From positions 1 through 64,000 of the forward strand of contig CALUQX010000003.1 of NCBI GenBank assembly GCA_944323045.1: a DNA stretch of 64,000 nt, in the 5' to 3' direction. Below are positions 25,036 through 34,111 of this stretch, piece by piece. The notes below the pieces were generated by a model that saw only the letters and a list, made by a program, of their open reading frames with translations, ran no database searches and had not been told where the DNA came from. Source of the stretch: Candidatus Gastranaerophilales bacterium. Its GTDB lineage: Bacteria > Cyanobacteriota > Vampirovibrionia > Gastranaerophilales > Gastranaerophilaceae. How positions within the stretch are numbered: the stretch's first letter is position 1; each line of letters opens with the position of its first letter. The translations under genes and the position numbers were made by a program.

Positions 25036-25066
25036 TTGACATACCTGAAAAAATCATTAATATAAA
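25036..25066 (+). promoter_or_regulatory. Candidate promoter of the lytic transglycosylase gene
   Basis: TTGACA at 25036-25041 with TAATAT (16-bp spacing) or TATAAA (19-bp spacing) downstream. About 55 bp from the gene start at 25122. Confidence 0.4.
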
Positions 25067-25121
25067 TGATAACATTTAGCACCAAAGTTAGTAATATAAA
25101 TGTTGGACAAGGGTAGGTAGT

Positions 25122-25865
25122 ATGTTTTCAAGTTTTATTAGAAATTTACTTTCATCAGGCGGAGAAGCCAATGCAATGCAAAGAGCAATGCAGATTAACC
25201 AGAAGATTATCACAGCAAATCAAAAAAATAATCCGGCTAATGTTAATCCGCAAAACCCGCTTGACACAATCTATCCAAATACAAATCCTAATGTTAAATC
25301 ATTTGAAAAAGTTTTGCAGGCATCTACAACAGCCAATTTCGGGTCACTTTTGCTTAACCCTAAAAAATTAAACGTAGATGCGCAAATTGCTGATCCTGAT
25401 TCAATGAATGCTCTTAATCAGGCTATACAAAATTCTATGGGGATAAATAATACGGTGCCTGCACAAAGCACTGCATCTCCTAATGTATCAAAAAATCAGA
25501 TTCTTGATTTAATAACACAAATTTCAGAAAAACACGGAGTTGATGAAAATTTAATAAAAGCAGTAATTAAACAGGAATCCGGATTCAACCCTAATGCAAA
25601 ATCAAAAGCCGGCGCCATGGGGTTAATGCAATTAATGCCTCAGACTGCCAAACATTTAGGCGTAAAAGATCCATACAATGCTGTACAAAATATTGATGGC
25701 GGTGTCAGATACTTAAAATCAATGCTGAATAAATATAACGGCAACGTAATACTTGCACTTGCGGCATACAATGCCGGACCAAATGCAGTAGACAGATATG
25801 ACGGTGTTCCGCCATATTCTGAAACTCAAAATTACGTAAAAAATATCCTTGCAAATTATTTGTGA
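25122..25865 (+). CDS. Lytic transglycosylase (SLT domain)
   Basis: 247 aa. Residues about 125-247 form a Slt-type lysozyme-like domain: the catalytic Glu in [10 protein letters not shown], then [10 protein letters not shown] and [13 protein letters not shown]. It cleaves peptidoglycan glycan strands to 1,6-anhydro ends. The first 120 residues are Asn/Gln-rich and probably unstructured. There is no typical signal peptide; export may use another route. A weak GGTAGGTAG site precedes the ATG. Confidence 0.9.
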   Translation: MFSSFIRNLLSSGGEANAMQRAMQINQKIITANQKNNPANVNPQNPLDTIYPNTNPNVKSFEKVLQASTTANFGSLLLNPKKLNVDAQIADPDSMNALNQAIQNSMGINNTVPAQSTASPNVSKNQILDLITQISEKHGVDENLIKAVIKQESGFNPNAKSKAGAMGLMQLMPQTAKHLGVKDPYNAVQNIDGGVRYLKSMLNKYNGNVILALAAYNAGPNAVDRYDGVPPYSETQNYVKNILANYL

Positions 25866-26019
25866 TAAAGCAGTGATTAAAATAAATTAAGTATCTATAG
25901 GTGTCTTCTAGTCTAGCCTGTGCAATGAGAACGCTGACTAATATAACATTCCGTATGTTCGCAATACTCACTTTTATTTTTTCTTTGTTTGTTATATTAT
26001 TCTGTCGAGGAAAATTATT

Positions 26020-26373
26020 ATGTTATTAGAATTTTTAAACTCCAAAATTCACAGGGCGACAGTTACTGATGCCAATCTTAATTACGTCGGCTCTATCACT
26101 ATTGATGAAGATTTACTAACAGCTGCGAATATGCAGGAATGGCAAAAAGTTGAAATTCTTGATGTTAACAACGGCGAAAGATTCCAGACCTACATAATTA
26201 AAGGTAAATCAGGCTCCGGCGAAATTTGTCTCAATGGCGCTGCTGCAAGAAAAGTACAGCCGGGTGATAAAGTAATTATTGTAACTTACGCTCAGTTTAC
26301 CCCTGAAGAAGTAAAAAATCACAAACCAACTATTGTTATCGTTGACGACAACAATAAAATCGTTAATCAGTAA
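26020..26373 (+). CDS. panD: Aspartate 1-decarboxylase
   Basis: 117 aa, normal length. The self-cleavage site G24-S25 lies in [12 protein letters not shown]; Ser25 becomes the pyruvoyl group. C-terminal motifs [20 protein letters not shown] match the family. It makes beta-alanine for pantothenate and CoA. Its 3' end overlaps the convergent XRE gene by 11 bp. No other pantothenate gene is adjacent. Confidence 0.96.
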   Translation: MLLEFLNSKIHRATVTDANLNYVGSITIDEDLLTAANMQEWQKVEILDVNNGERFQTYIIKGKSGSGEICLNGAAARKVQPGDKVIIVTYAQFTPEEVKNHKPTIVIVDDNNKIVNQ

Positions 26374-26689
26374 TCTTATAATTAACTGATTTGCAAAAAT
26401 AATAAACAATTTCCGTAAGTTGTTTATTGTTTTCTAATGCTTGATTTATCTGAGTAATCATCTCATCCTGCGTTAACTCTTCAAAATAATAAAATTCCCA
26501 TGGCGCAACCTCTAAAACTTCTGCCAACTTTTGCAGTGTTTCTATTGATGGGGCAAATTTTCCTGTCTCAATATAACTCATACTTGGAATTTCTATATTT
26601 ATCAATTCTGCGAGTCTTTCCTGCGTCAAATTCTTTGATTTTCTAATCTGTTTTATTCGTTGTCCCAATAATTTTTTGAAATCAGACAT
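26363..26689 (-). CDS. XRE-family HTH regulator
   Basis: 108 aa. The N-terminal helix-turn-helix (residues about 8-65) has [22 protein letters not shown] and [11 protein letters not shown]. The remaining 40 residues are acidic and probably mediate dimerisation. A palindrome TAAACTG/CAGTTTA at 26704-26719, 15 bp before its ATG, is a likely operator. It diverges from the strong promoter at 26772, which may be its target. Confidence 0.85.
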   Translation of the reverse strand: MSDFKKLLGQRIKQIRKSKNLTQERLAELINIEIPSMSYIETGKFAPSIETLQKLAEVLEVAPWEFYYFEELTQDEMITQINQALENNKQLTEIVYYFCKSVNYKITD

Positions 26690-26703
26690 TTCAAAACCCT
26701 TTA

Positions 26704-26719
26704 TAAACTGTCCAGTTTA
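26704..26719. promoter_or_regulatory. Palindromic operator candidate
   Basis: TAAACTG-TC-CAGTTTA: a perfect 7-bp dyad 15 bp upstream of the XRE start at 26689. Length and position suit autoregulation by an HTH dimer. Confidence 0.5.
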
Positions 26720-26771
26720 ATTATTGAACCAACCGGCATGTTTTTTAATAAACAACAGATTTATGTTAACC

Positions 26772-26800
26772 TTGACAATTAAAGTTATATACGATATAAT
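26772..26800 (+). promoter_or_regulatory. Consensus sigma70 promoter without a conventional gene
   Basis: TTGACA (26772-26777), 17 bp, TATAAT (26795-26800): an exact consensus promoter on the plus strand. No plus-strand gene follows before the convergent yajQ gene; the product is probably the short transcript at about 26807-26940. Confidence 0.7.
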
Positions 26801-26806
26801 ATAATT

Positions 26807-26940
26807 AACAGATTTATTTATTGTAAATATATTAGTGTTTAACATTAATAATACAGCAGTAAAAATGTTGACCATAGGGAAAGGGGGTCGCATTTTTATT
26901 AGAAAACACCTGTCGCATTCAGGTGTTTTCGCTTGAATAT
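26807..26940 (+). ncRNA. Candidate small RNA of about 130 nt
   Basis: The stretch runs from the expected start of the consensus promoter to a perfect hairpin GAAAACACCTG/CAGGTGTTTTC (26903-26933). A G-rich AGGGAAAGGGGGTCG stretch precedes the hairpin. A 24-codon ORF (MLTIGKGGRIFIRKHLSHSG...) starts at about 26864 but has no ribosome site. The hairpin is not followed by a strong T-run, so the 3' end is uncertain. The XRE gene at 26363 diverges from it. Confidence 0.4.
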
Positions 26941-27017
26941 TTCAATGCAAATAGGACACATACCGGAGTACCCCCTGCCCTCACTTTACTCACTCAGCCA
27001 CGCAAATAATTCTGCAA

Positions 27018-27518
27018 TTATCTGTAGTTTGTAAATTGGAGCGGGTAATCGTATTTATCCTCGTTTTTTCTAAGTGTTTGAATAACACTTTGCAAATCAT
27101 CTTTATCTTTGCCGGAAACTCTCACCTGATCACCTTGAATTGAGGCTTGTACTTTGATTTTCATATCCTTAATATCAGCGACAATCTTTTTGGCGAGTTC
27201 CTGAGTTAGTCCTTTTCTGAGATTATAAACCTGTCTTACATTACCGCCAAGTGCGTTTTCAATAGGCTGCGGGTCAAGAACCTTTATGCTGATATTACGT
27301 TTTACAAGTTTTGATTGCAAAATGTCGTAAATATTACGGAGTTTCATTTCATCACTTGTTGTAACAGTTATTGCCTTGTCCGCTTCAAGTTCAACAGTGG
27401 AATTTGAATCCTTCAGGTCAAATCTTGATGCAACATCTCTTTTAACCTGATCAACAGCGTTAACTAGTTCTTGTCTGTCAAATTCAGATACAATATCAAA
27501 ACTACAATCTTTTGCCAT
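27018..27518 (-). CDS. yajQ: YajQ-family nucleotide-binding protein
   Basis: 166 aa, the standard length. It starts MAKDCSFDIVSEFDRQELVNAVDQ and ends VIQTLRKNEDKYDYPLQFTNYR, both highly typical. YajQ proteins have two ferredoxin-like folds; the Xanthomonas member binds cyclic di-GMP. It is a single gene with a GGGGG-type ribosome site. Confidence 0.95.
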   Translation of the reverse strand: MAKDCSFDIVSEFDRQELVNAVDQVKRDVASRFDLKDSNSTVELEADKAITVTTSDEMKLRNIYDILQSKLVKRNISIKVLDPQPIENALGGNVRQVYNLRKGLTQELAKKIVADIKDMKIKVQASIQGDQVRVSGKDKDDLQSVIQTLRKNEDKYDYPLQFTNYR

Positions 27519-27603
27519 ATAATCCCCCTTTTTTCCAATAATAGCACAAAAATGCGGATATGTAAAATATCCGCATTACACAAAAATTATTGGGGTTGTA
27601 TAT

Positions 27604-27960
27604 TTATGGAGTATTAGTTTTCTTAAACAGTTTGCCAATTGCAGTGAATCCTTGTTTTACGACATTGCCAAGCCCGCCGTTATTTTTTACATATTTTCTT
27701 GCCGGAGGAATAAATCCGCCCACAGCCATCCAGAAAAGCGCGGTTGCAACAGATTTTGCAGTATTTTTTGTTTCTTTATCTTTTTTAGCAATAGTTTCAT
27801 ACTTATCTGTCATCGGCTCCTGATGCATTTTTACAGCCGGAATTGAGCCATACAGAGGATACATCCCAGGATACATATACGGACCACACATTCCGGAAGA
27901 CATCATGCCTATGTCCTGATACATTGCAGGATTGTACATACCATCATCAATAGATAACAT
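27604..27960 (-). CDS. Small Met/Tyr-rich protein with one membrane segment
   Basis: 118 aa. The first 45 residues are rich in Met, Tyr, Gly and Pro (MYPGMYPLYGS). Residues about 70-88 are hydrophobic (SVATALFWMAVGGFIPPA), then a basic tail. No family recognised. It stands alone between yajQ and an XRE remnant. A peripheral or single-pass membrane location is inferred. Confidence 0.55.
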   Translation of the reverse strand: MLSIDDGMYNPAMYQDIGMMSSGMCGPYMYPGMYPLYGSIPAVKMHQEPMTDKYETIAKKDKETKNTAKSVATALFWMAVGGFIPPARKYVKNNGGLGNVVKQGFTAIGKLFKKTNTP

Positions 27961-28062
27961 AACTATTCACTCCACATTGAAAAATAACTAACCTATTTAT
28001 ATAAAGTTATTTGGAGGGAAAAAATTGCCTGCCGCACAAATCCATTTAATGTTTTGTAACAA

Positions 28063-28296
28063 ATGAGTCGTATTCAGCTATAAAAATTTTTAGAAGAATT
28101 TGGGCTAAACTTAAAAATTGAGCGGGTTAGGAATAAACTTACGCAAGAAAAACTTGCTGAATTGGTCGATTGCAGTACACCATTCATCGGATACATTGAG
28201 CGTGGTATAAAAAGTGTCACGATTTACCAGTTTTTAAAAATAGCAAAAGTTTTGAATCTTGATTTGAATAAATTTTTTAAAGATATTGAATTATAA
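28063..28296 (+). pseudogene. XRE-family HTH gene with an in-frame stop
   Basis: From the ATG at 28063 the frame reads MSRIQL, then TAA, then KFLEEFGLNLKIERVRNKLT and continues through a complete helix-turn-helix to a stop at 28294-28296. No alternative ATG, GTG or TTG start lies between the TAA and the domain. One base change (for example TTA to TAA) would explain it. The rest of the domain (RNKLTQEKLAELVDCS, then FIGYIERGIKS) is intact, so the loss is probably recent. A sequencing error cannot be excluded. Confidence 0.65.
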
Positions 28297-28300
28297 ATAA

Positions 28301-28334
28301 CGCGAAAGTCCTGAAGTAATTCAGGACTTTCGCG
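28301..28334. terminator. Bidirectional terminator after rplT
   Basis: CGCGAAAGTCCTGAA and TTCAGGACTTTCGCG form a perfect 15-bp stem around GTAA. It sits 26 bp beyond the rplT stop on the minus strand and directly after the HTH remnant on the plus strand. There is no long T-run on either side. Confidence 0.7.
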
Positions 28335-28360
28335 TCTAATAAATTTGTCTCAGTCAGTGC

Positions 28361-28705
28361 TTATTTAGTAGCAGCTTCAAAAACAGTTTGGAAAGCTTCA
28401 GGATCTCTTACGGCCATATCAGCAAGCATTTTTCTATTTACGATGATGTTAGCTTTTTTACAAGCGTTAACAAATCTTGAATAGCTCATGCCGCGTTCTC
28501 TAACTGCAGCGTTGATTCTGACAATCCACAAACGACGCATATTGCGTTTTGTAGTTCTTCTGTCTCTGTAAGCGTATTTCAAAGCTTTCATAACAGCGAT
28601 GTTAGCTACTTTGAAAATTCTGCTTCTTGCACCGATGTAACTTTTAGCAAGTTTTAATATTTTTTTATGTCTGTTGCGACTTACATTACCACGTTTTACT
28701 CTCAT
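28361..28705 (-). CDS. rplT: Ribosomal protein L20
   Basis: 114 aa, very basic N-terminus ([20 protein letters not shown]) and the conserved [19 protein letters not shown]. Binds 23S rRNA early in 50S assembly. It follows rpmI by eight bases in an operon. The usual first gene, infC, is not upstream here; a hydrolase gene lies there instead. Confidence 0.97.
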   Translation of the reverse strand: MRVKRGNVSRNRHKKILKLAKSYIGARSRIFKVANIAVMKALKYAYRDRRTTKRNMRRLWIVRINAAVRERGMSYSRFVNACKKANIIVNRKMLADMAVRDPEAFQTVFEAATK

Positions 28706-28713
28706 TTTTCCTC

Positions 28714-28923
28714 CTATCTAGAATACTTCTTGTACGGTAACTCTTTTGATATCAATTTTACGTGTGAAGGTGAAATTGATACGGTTTTAAAAATACGGCG
28801 TTTTCTAGAAGAAGATTTGTGTTGGAGCAAGTGACCGATACCTGCTTGTCTTCTTGTAATTTTACCTGTTGCAGTAACTTTGTAGCGTTTTGCAGCAGAT
28901 TTGTGTGTTTTCATTTTTGGCAT
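28714..28923 (-). CDS. rpmI: Ribosomal protein L35
   Basis: 69 aa from the ATG at 28923 ([20 protein letters not shown]), which has an AAAGGAG ribosome site eight bases before it; an in-frame ATG 36 bp upstream is rejected. Basic, with [13 protein letters not shown] typical of L35. Operon with rplT. Confidence 0.96.
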   Translation of the reverse strand: MPKMKTHKSAAKRYKVTATGKITRRQAGIGHLLQHKSSSRKRRIFKTVSISPSHVKLISKELPYKKYSR

Positions 28924-29040
28924 TTTGTTCTCCTTTTTATTATAAAAACTAATAAACAAGCCTCAGGCATACCAGAGCCGTAAGACTGCAAAACTATATT
29001 ATCACGTCAAAAAATATTTGCAATACAAATGTTAACAAAT

Positions 29041-29817
29041 TTAAAAAGTAATTGACAAACCGGAATACACGTCTTTTACCGGTACATAACGTGACAGGAG
29101 CAGTTTAGTTTCAAGATCACAGCAGTGACAAGGGTAAATATATTCTACCTTTTCTTTGCGTAGATATTCACCTATTTCTTTTATATCATTTTCGTGGTTG
29201 TTACCGATATAAATACCGCCGATAATCGCATGAATACGGTTGTCATTAGCGACTTTTTTGGCGTATTCTGCAATATTAATCAATCCGGAATGTGAACAAC
29301 CGGAGATAATTACAAGTCCGTTTTCTGACATATAAACCAGTGAAGAATCATCTCTGTGGCGATATCTTGTTTTATCTGCAACAGGAATTTCCCCGAGGAA
29401 TAGTATATTGTCTGTCAGATAGCGTGGATGAGCGGTCAAAGACAGTTCAAACAAATCACACAATTTAGGCAAATTCTTATTTGCGAGTGTATCATCTTCT
29501 AATTGTTTGAGAATATTTGGATGTGCCGTAATTCTTTTGACACAAATAGGAAATCCCACACGTGAGATTTTGAGATATAAACTTTGTAGTCTTGCCAGTC
29601 CGCCGGTATGGTCAATATGTCCGTGAGACAGTACAATATCTGTTACATCGCTCAAGTCAATTCCTAATTGATAGGCATTTCTTATAAAGGCGTCGCTATA
29701 ACCGCAGTCAAACAGAATTTTTCTGTAGCCGTCTTCTATACAAAAGGATAATGCAGGTTCCGCACATAAAAAATGCGCTATATTTGAATTATTATCAACC
29801 AATACAGTCAGTTGCAT
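29041..29817 (-). CDS. Metallo-beta-lactamase-fold hydrolase
   Basis: 258 aa from the ATG at 29817, which has a GGAG site seven bases upstream; a start seven codons earlier is less likely. Metal motif LSHGHIDHTGGL (HxHxDH), a later GCSHSGLINI and a C-terminal PCHC. The layout resembles MBL proteins annotated as dihydropterin-aminobenzene phosphate synthase-like. The substrate is unknown. It lies between the thr operon and rpmI without evident linkage. Confidence 0.85.
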   Translation of the reverse strand: MQLTVLVDNNSNIAHFLCAEPALSFCIEDGYRKILFDCGYSDAFIRNAYQLGIDLSDVTDIVLSHGHIDHTGGLARLQSLYLKISRVGFPICVKRITAHPNILKQLEDDTLANKNLPKLCDLFELSLTAHPRYLTDNILFLGEIPVADKTRYRHRDDSSLVYMSENGLVIISGCSHSGLINIAEYAKKVANDNRIHAIIGGIYIGNNHENDIKEIGEYLRKEKVEYIYPCHCCDLETKLLLSRYVPVKDVYSGLSITF

Positions 29818-29938
29818 AATATTACTCCGTTTACTCAATTCCTATAATTTATCCTTTTTATATTATACACTATTTTTATAAAAAAAACATCATTCTAAAG
29901 AATTAATACTCAAGGACACCTGAAAAGCACAGAATCAA

Positions 29939-30991
29939 TTATAGCTTCATAACTTTTAAAATATCCGTTATTTCGCTGGAAGTCTTTTTAACATCAGCAT
30001 TAGAATACTTGATTGCATTGTCCGGATCCTTAAGCCCGTTTCCGGTCAAAATACATACAATTTTTGCGCCTTCTTCTATCTGGTCTTTTACTTTAATCAA
30101 GCCGGCAACAGATGCGGCACTAGCAGGTTCTGCCAGAACACCTTCGCATGAGGCAATAAGTTTATATGCATTTACAATTTCGTCATCAGTTACAGAGTTT
30201 ATCATACCGTGGCTTTCGTCTCTTGCTGCTTCAGCCTGTTTCCAGCTTGCAGGATTTCCTATTCTGATAGCGGTTGCTAGTGTTTCCGGATGCATAATTC
30301 TTTCACCGCGCACAATTGCAGCTGCACCTTCTGCTTCAAATCCCATCATTTTAGGTAGTGATGCAATTTTGCCAAGAGTATGGTATTCTTTATAACCTTT
30401 CCAGTATGCAGTGATATTGCCTGCATTACCTACAGGAATGAAATGATAATCCGGAGCCTGCCCAAGCGCATTACAAATTTCAAATGCGCCTGTTTTTTGA
30501 CCTTCGATTCTATATGGATTAACAGAATTTACGAGGGTAATCGGATATTCATCTGCTATTTTTCTAACTACTTCAAGAGCTTCATCAAAATTGCCGTTAA
30601 TAGCGATAATTTCAGCACCGTACATCATTGCCTGAGAAAGTTTTCCGAGTGCGATATACCCGTCAGGAATAAGCACAAATGTTCTCATGCCGGCTTTTGC
30701 GCCATATGCTGCGGCAGACGCGCTTGTATTACCTGTAGAGGCACAAATTATAGCCTCTGCACCGGATTCTTTTGCTTTTGAAACAGCCATTGTCATTCCG
30801 CGGTCTTTAAAACTGCCTGTTGGATTAGAACCTTCAAATTTCAAATAAATTTCTGCATCCAACCCGATTTTTTTAGCAAGATTTTCTGCTTTAATTAATG
30901 GTGTATTGCCTTCATTCAAAGTGATTACCGGAGTTTTTTCACTCACCGGAAGGTATTCTCTGAATGTGTTTATTAATCCCTGATAGTACAT
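29939..30991 (-). CDS. thrC: Threonine synthase
   Basis: 350 aa, PLP-dependent fold II. The PLP lysine is in [20 protein letters not shown]; the phosphate loop is [13 protein letters not shown] and [15 protein letters not shown]. It converts O-phosphohomoserine to threonine. The short form matches the cyanobacterial/Bacillus class. It starts 15 bp after hom in the same operon. Homoserine kinase is not here. Confidence 0.95.
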   Translation of the reverse strand: MYYQGLINTFREYLPVSEKTPVITLNEGNTPLIKAENLAKKIGLDAEIYLKFEGSNPTGSFKDRGMTMAVSKAKESGAEAIICASTGNTSASAAAYGAKAGMRTFVLIPDGYIALGKLSQAMMYGAEIIAINGNFDEALEVVRKIADEYPITLVNSVNPYRIEGQKTGAFEICNALGQAPDYHFIPVGNAGNITAYWKGYKEYHTLGKIASLPKMMGFEAEGAAAIVRGERIMHPETLATAIRIGNPASWKQAEAARDESHGMINSVTDDEIVNAYKLIASCEGVLAEPASAASVAGLIKVKDQIEEGAKIVCILTGNGLKDPDNAIKYSNADVKKTSSEITDILKVMKL

Positions 30992-31006
30992 ATTAATCCT
31001 CTTTTC

Positions 31007-32290
31007 TTATATTTGAACGCGGATAAGACTGTTAACTTTGTTTATAAATTCGTCTTCCTCAATTTCTTTTATAGCTTTTTGCATATCACTTTCAAGCACG
31101 TGTTCTGTGATAACAGTAATATCAGCAGTATTGTCATCAGAAACACCGCGCTGTACAATGCTGGCAAGGCTTATACCGTTATTGGCGCAAATCGTACCGA
31201 TTTTACCTATAACGCCTTTGTTATTTTTAGCATTGATAGAGATATAGTATTTATTAACCGTTTCAGAAATAGGCACCGGAACAGCCTCTGCATTATGCTG
31301 ACATCTCATCATAGGAAGGATGTAATCTGTTGTACCTATTTCATTAGCAATTGCCAGAATATCTCCTACAACAGAGCTTGCAGTCGGAAATTCACCGGCT
31401 CCGGGACCGGAAAGGGTTACACTTCCTACCGGATGTCCTTCAAGACTTACCGCATTTGTAACATAATCAATGTGTGCCAGTGTGGATTTTTTGGACACAA
31501 GCATCGGGTGAACGCGGACATCAGCATGTCCTGCATCATCAATATTTGCAGATGCAATAAGCTTAATCTTATATCCTAAATCATTTGCGGCATTCATATC
31601 CTGCGGACGGATTTTTGTGATACCTTCGCGGTAGACATTTTCAAGTTTTACGCGTTTTCTGAAGGCTATAGTAGCAAGTGTTGTAATTTTATAAGCAGCA
31701 TCAAACCCTTCAACATCACCCGTCGGGTCTGCTTCAGCATAACCTAATTCCTGCGCTTCTTTTAAAACATCTTCATAAGATGCACCCTGAACATCCATTT
31801 TCGTCAATATATAATTGGTAGTTCCGTTTAAAATAGCTTCAACTTTACGGATTTTATTACCTGCAAGAATTGTTTTAATCGGCATTATCAAAGGAATACC
31901 GCCTGCTATAGCCGCTTCATACAAAACAACTTTGTTATATTTTTCAGCGAAATTAAACAATTCTTCGCCGTGCTTTGCCAGTAATTCTTTATTTGCAGTA
32001 ACAATATGTTTGCCGTTTTTAATTGCTGTCTTAATAAGTTCAAAAGCAGGTTCAACCCCGCCTATGAGTTCAGCCACAATAGAAATATCCGGATCATTAA
32101 CAACTTCATAAGCATTATCAGTTACAATAGAAGAATCCAGATTTTCTATATTACGCGGTTTGTTCAAATTGCGTACGGCAATTTTAGTTATTTCTACATT
32201 ATCAAACCCAGCAAGAGTTTTATAAACACCTGAGCCAACTGTGCCCAGTCCTATTAGTCCAATTTTTATCTTCTTATTATCCATATTCAA
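31007..32290 (-). CDS. hom: Homoserine dehydrogenase with C-terminal ACT domain
   Basis: 427 aa. N-terminal Rossmann motif GLIGLGTVGSGVYKTL, the catalytic region TANKELLAKHG, AAIAGGIPLI and LNGTTNYILTKM, and a C-terminal ACT domain (about 350-427) for feedback by threonine or another amino acid. It reduces aspartate semialdehyde to homoserine. Operon with thrC. Divergent from the tagged protein gene at 32356 with a 65-bp gap. Confidence 0.96.
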   Translation of the reverse strand: MNMDNKKIKIGLIGLGTVGSGVYKTLAGFDNVEITKIAVRNLNKPRNIENLDSSIVTDNAYEVVNDPDISIVAELIGGVEPAFELIKTAIKNGKHIVTANKELLAKHGEELFNFAEKYNKVVLYEAAIAGGIPLIMPIKTILAGNKIRKVEAILNGTTNYILTKMDVQGASYEDVLKEAQELGYAEADPTGDVEGFDAAYKITTLATIAFRKRVKLENVYREGITKIRPQDMNAANDLGYKIKLIASANIDDAGHADVRVHPMLVSKKSTLAHIDYVTNAVSLEGHPVGSVTLSGPGAGEFPTASSVVGDILAIANEIGTTDYILPMMRCQHNAEAVPVPISETVNKYYISINAKNNKGVIGKIGTICANNGISLASIVQRGVSDDNTADITVITEHVLESDMQKAIKEIEEDEFINKVNSLIRVQI

Positions 32291-32355
32291 ATATTAACAC
32301 AAAAAATAAAATTCATGCGCAAAAAATTTTATTTCTGTGTTTTAATAAAAAAACA

Positions 32356-33009
32356 ATGAATATATCTCCTGTTAAACAGAATAAAAATACAGCATTTACC
32401 GCAAGAAAATTCGCAATAGTAAAGTCTATTGCTGATACTGCCCCAATTGAAATTTACCGAATCGGGAAAAAAGATAAAGAGGCATTAAATAGAATCGTTG
32501 ATGGCATTGATATGTCAAAGCTTTTACCGTCAAAAAGAAATACCAAAAATTTCAGCATCTGGCAGGAACTTATACAATTTATGGGCGATTTTATAGGAAC
32601 AACCAACCGCCAACGGGTTTTGCTTGCAGTACAGGATGAAAAGCCATGTGGGCTTCTGGTATCTATTTGCAAAAAGAAACACTGTGATCTGGTAGGATTT
32701 GCAACCTGGCCTATCGGGGTTGACAAGAAAGTTAAAAATGCAGGACGCGCATTATTTACTGCATTTCTCGATATGGTAACAGCTAAAAAATATAAAACAC
32801 TTAAACTTGAACCTATATTACAGGGACCGACTGACACTGTAGGATTTTACAAAAAAATGGGACTTGATTTTCACGACCCCAATCTTTCAATAATGTCCGC
32901 AGCCAGAAAAACAATTGCTGACACCTATGCAAGGCAGACAAAAGAATTAAATTATTTAAAGGTAAAAAATCCAACGGATGAAAGTTTAAATTATTTAATA
33001 ACAACCTAG
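32356..33009 (+). CDS. GNAT-like acetyltransferase with N-terminal tag
   Basis: 217 aa. The N-terminus MNISPVKQNKNTAFTARKF carries the short polar leader and F-T-A core seen in other proteins of this window. The rest resembles a GNAT fold: VLLAVQDEKPCGLLVSI, then KKVKNAGRALFTAFLDM and a C-terminal TVGFYKKMGLDF typical of the last acetyl-CoA-binding element. The substrate is unknown. It starts 65 bp from the divergent hom gene. Confidence 0.65.
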   Translation: MNISPVKQNKNTAFTARKFAIVKSIADTAPIEIYRIGKKDKEALNRIVDGIDMSKLLPSKRNTKNFSIWQELIQFMGDFIGTTNRQRVLLAVQDEKPCGLLVSICKKKHCDLVGFATWPIGVDKKVKNAGRALFTAFLDMVTAKKYKTLKLEPILQGPTDTVGFYKKMGLDFHDPNLSIMSAARKTIADTYARQTKELNYLKVKNPTDESLNYLITT

Positions 33010-33019
33010 ACTGAATGTT

Positions 33020-34021
33020 TTAATGAATAAAATTCTGCTGCGGGGTAAGAGACAATTCCTTAAATATTTCCCTTATTTCATCAGAAATATCCTCTTCATT
33101 CTGAATATTTTTTTTGACAAGCTGCGCAAACCCGGCTTTTTTAAACTCGTGCATCCCGCGATGCCTGAAATACTCTTCTAAATAATCCACCATTGAGCCT
33201 GCTGTGTTTTCTTTGGCGACAGGCGCAATTGATATGTTTCTGGTCGCGAAATCAAGAGTCCTCTGCACTAGCTGCTCCGGTAAAACATCCTCAAACTCAC
33301 CGGCTTTTAATATATGTACGCGGTCTATATCACGTAAACGCGGCTGTATTTCCTCTAAATTCTCAGAGGCATCTTTGTCTAGTAAAATAAAAACAGGTAA
33401 TTTACAATTTTGAACGAGTTTGTAGAAATATTTTACCACTTGATTTTTTCCGCCGGCTGATATTACATAAATACCTTTTTTATCAAAATCTACCCCCAGA
33501 ACTCTTGCAAATTCCGGCAGTAATGTCTCTTCTGTAATCCCTTCTACAAGCAAAAGTTGTTCTACAGGAAACCTCAATGCCTTTTGTTCCCGCATAGTCT
33601 TTATATCCTCTGCACAAGCAAGTTCTGCAAGCCACTGAAGATTCTTTGTACTATCTTTAGAGATTAGCGGCAGCATTGCCCTGTAATTTATTTTATTCTT
33701 CAAAAGTTCCTTAACATTTTCCCCGCAATTAAAAATAGAATTCTCATAATCGTAAAGCCGCTGATTAATCACGTAATCATCAATCAATTCAAGCCCCATT
33801 GTTTCAAGCGAATAATTAATGACCTTTTCAGCTAAATCCCGAACGATTCTATAATCCATATTTTCTAAATCTGATTTTTTATATCTCGGTTCCACAAGAT
33901 TGGATGTAATAATATCAGTAAACACTCTTAAATACTTTATCTCAGGCTCCTTAAAGCGCGTAAGTCTATCTATAGAAATTAATATCTGTTCTTTTGTAAG
34001 CTGTTTAATTTTAACTTTCAT
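33020..34021 (-). CDS. TOPRIM-domain protein (OLD nuclease-like)
   Basis: 333 aa. Residues about 160-270 form a TOPRIM domain: LLLVEGITEETLLPEFARVLG (catalytic Glu) and VFILLDKDAS (acidic DxD region). This resembles the TOPRIM half of OLD-family nucleases, but the ATPase half is absent and no ATPase gene is adjacent. The first 150 residues are helical without a known domain. It could be a stand-alone nuclease or RNA-processing protein; the assignment beyond TOPRIM is tentative. Confidence 0.7.
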   Translation of the reverse strand: MKVKIKQLTKEQILISIDRLTRFKEPEIKYLRVFTDIITSNLVEPRYKKSDLENMDYRIVRDLAEKVINYSLETMGLELIDDYVINQRLYDYENSIFNCGENVKELLKNKINYRAMLPLISKDSTKNLQWLAELACAEDIKTMREQKALRFPVEQLLLVEGITEETLLPEFARVLGVDFDKKGIYVISAGGKNQVVKYFYKLVQNCKLPVFILLDKDASENLEEIQPRLRDIDRVHILKAGEFEDVLPEQLVQRTLDFATRNISIAPVAKENTAGSMVDYLEEYFRHRGMHEFKKAGFAQLVKKNIQNEEDISDEIREIFKELSLTPQQNFIH

Positions 34022-34111
34022 CTTTTTCGTTACATTTTTTAATTTTAGCCTATTTGCATGGCAACTTTTTTATTCACAGTTTTTTTATATAATTGTAGTG
34101 GAGTTATGGTA

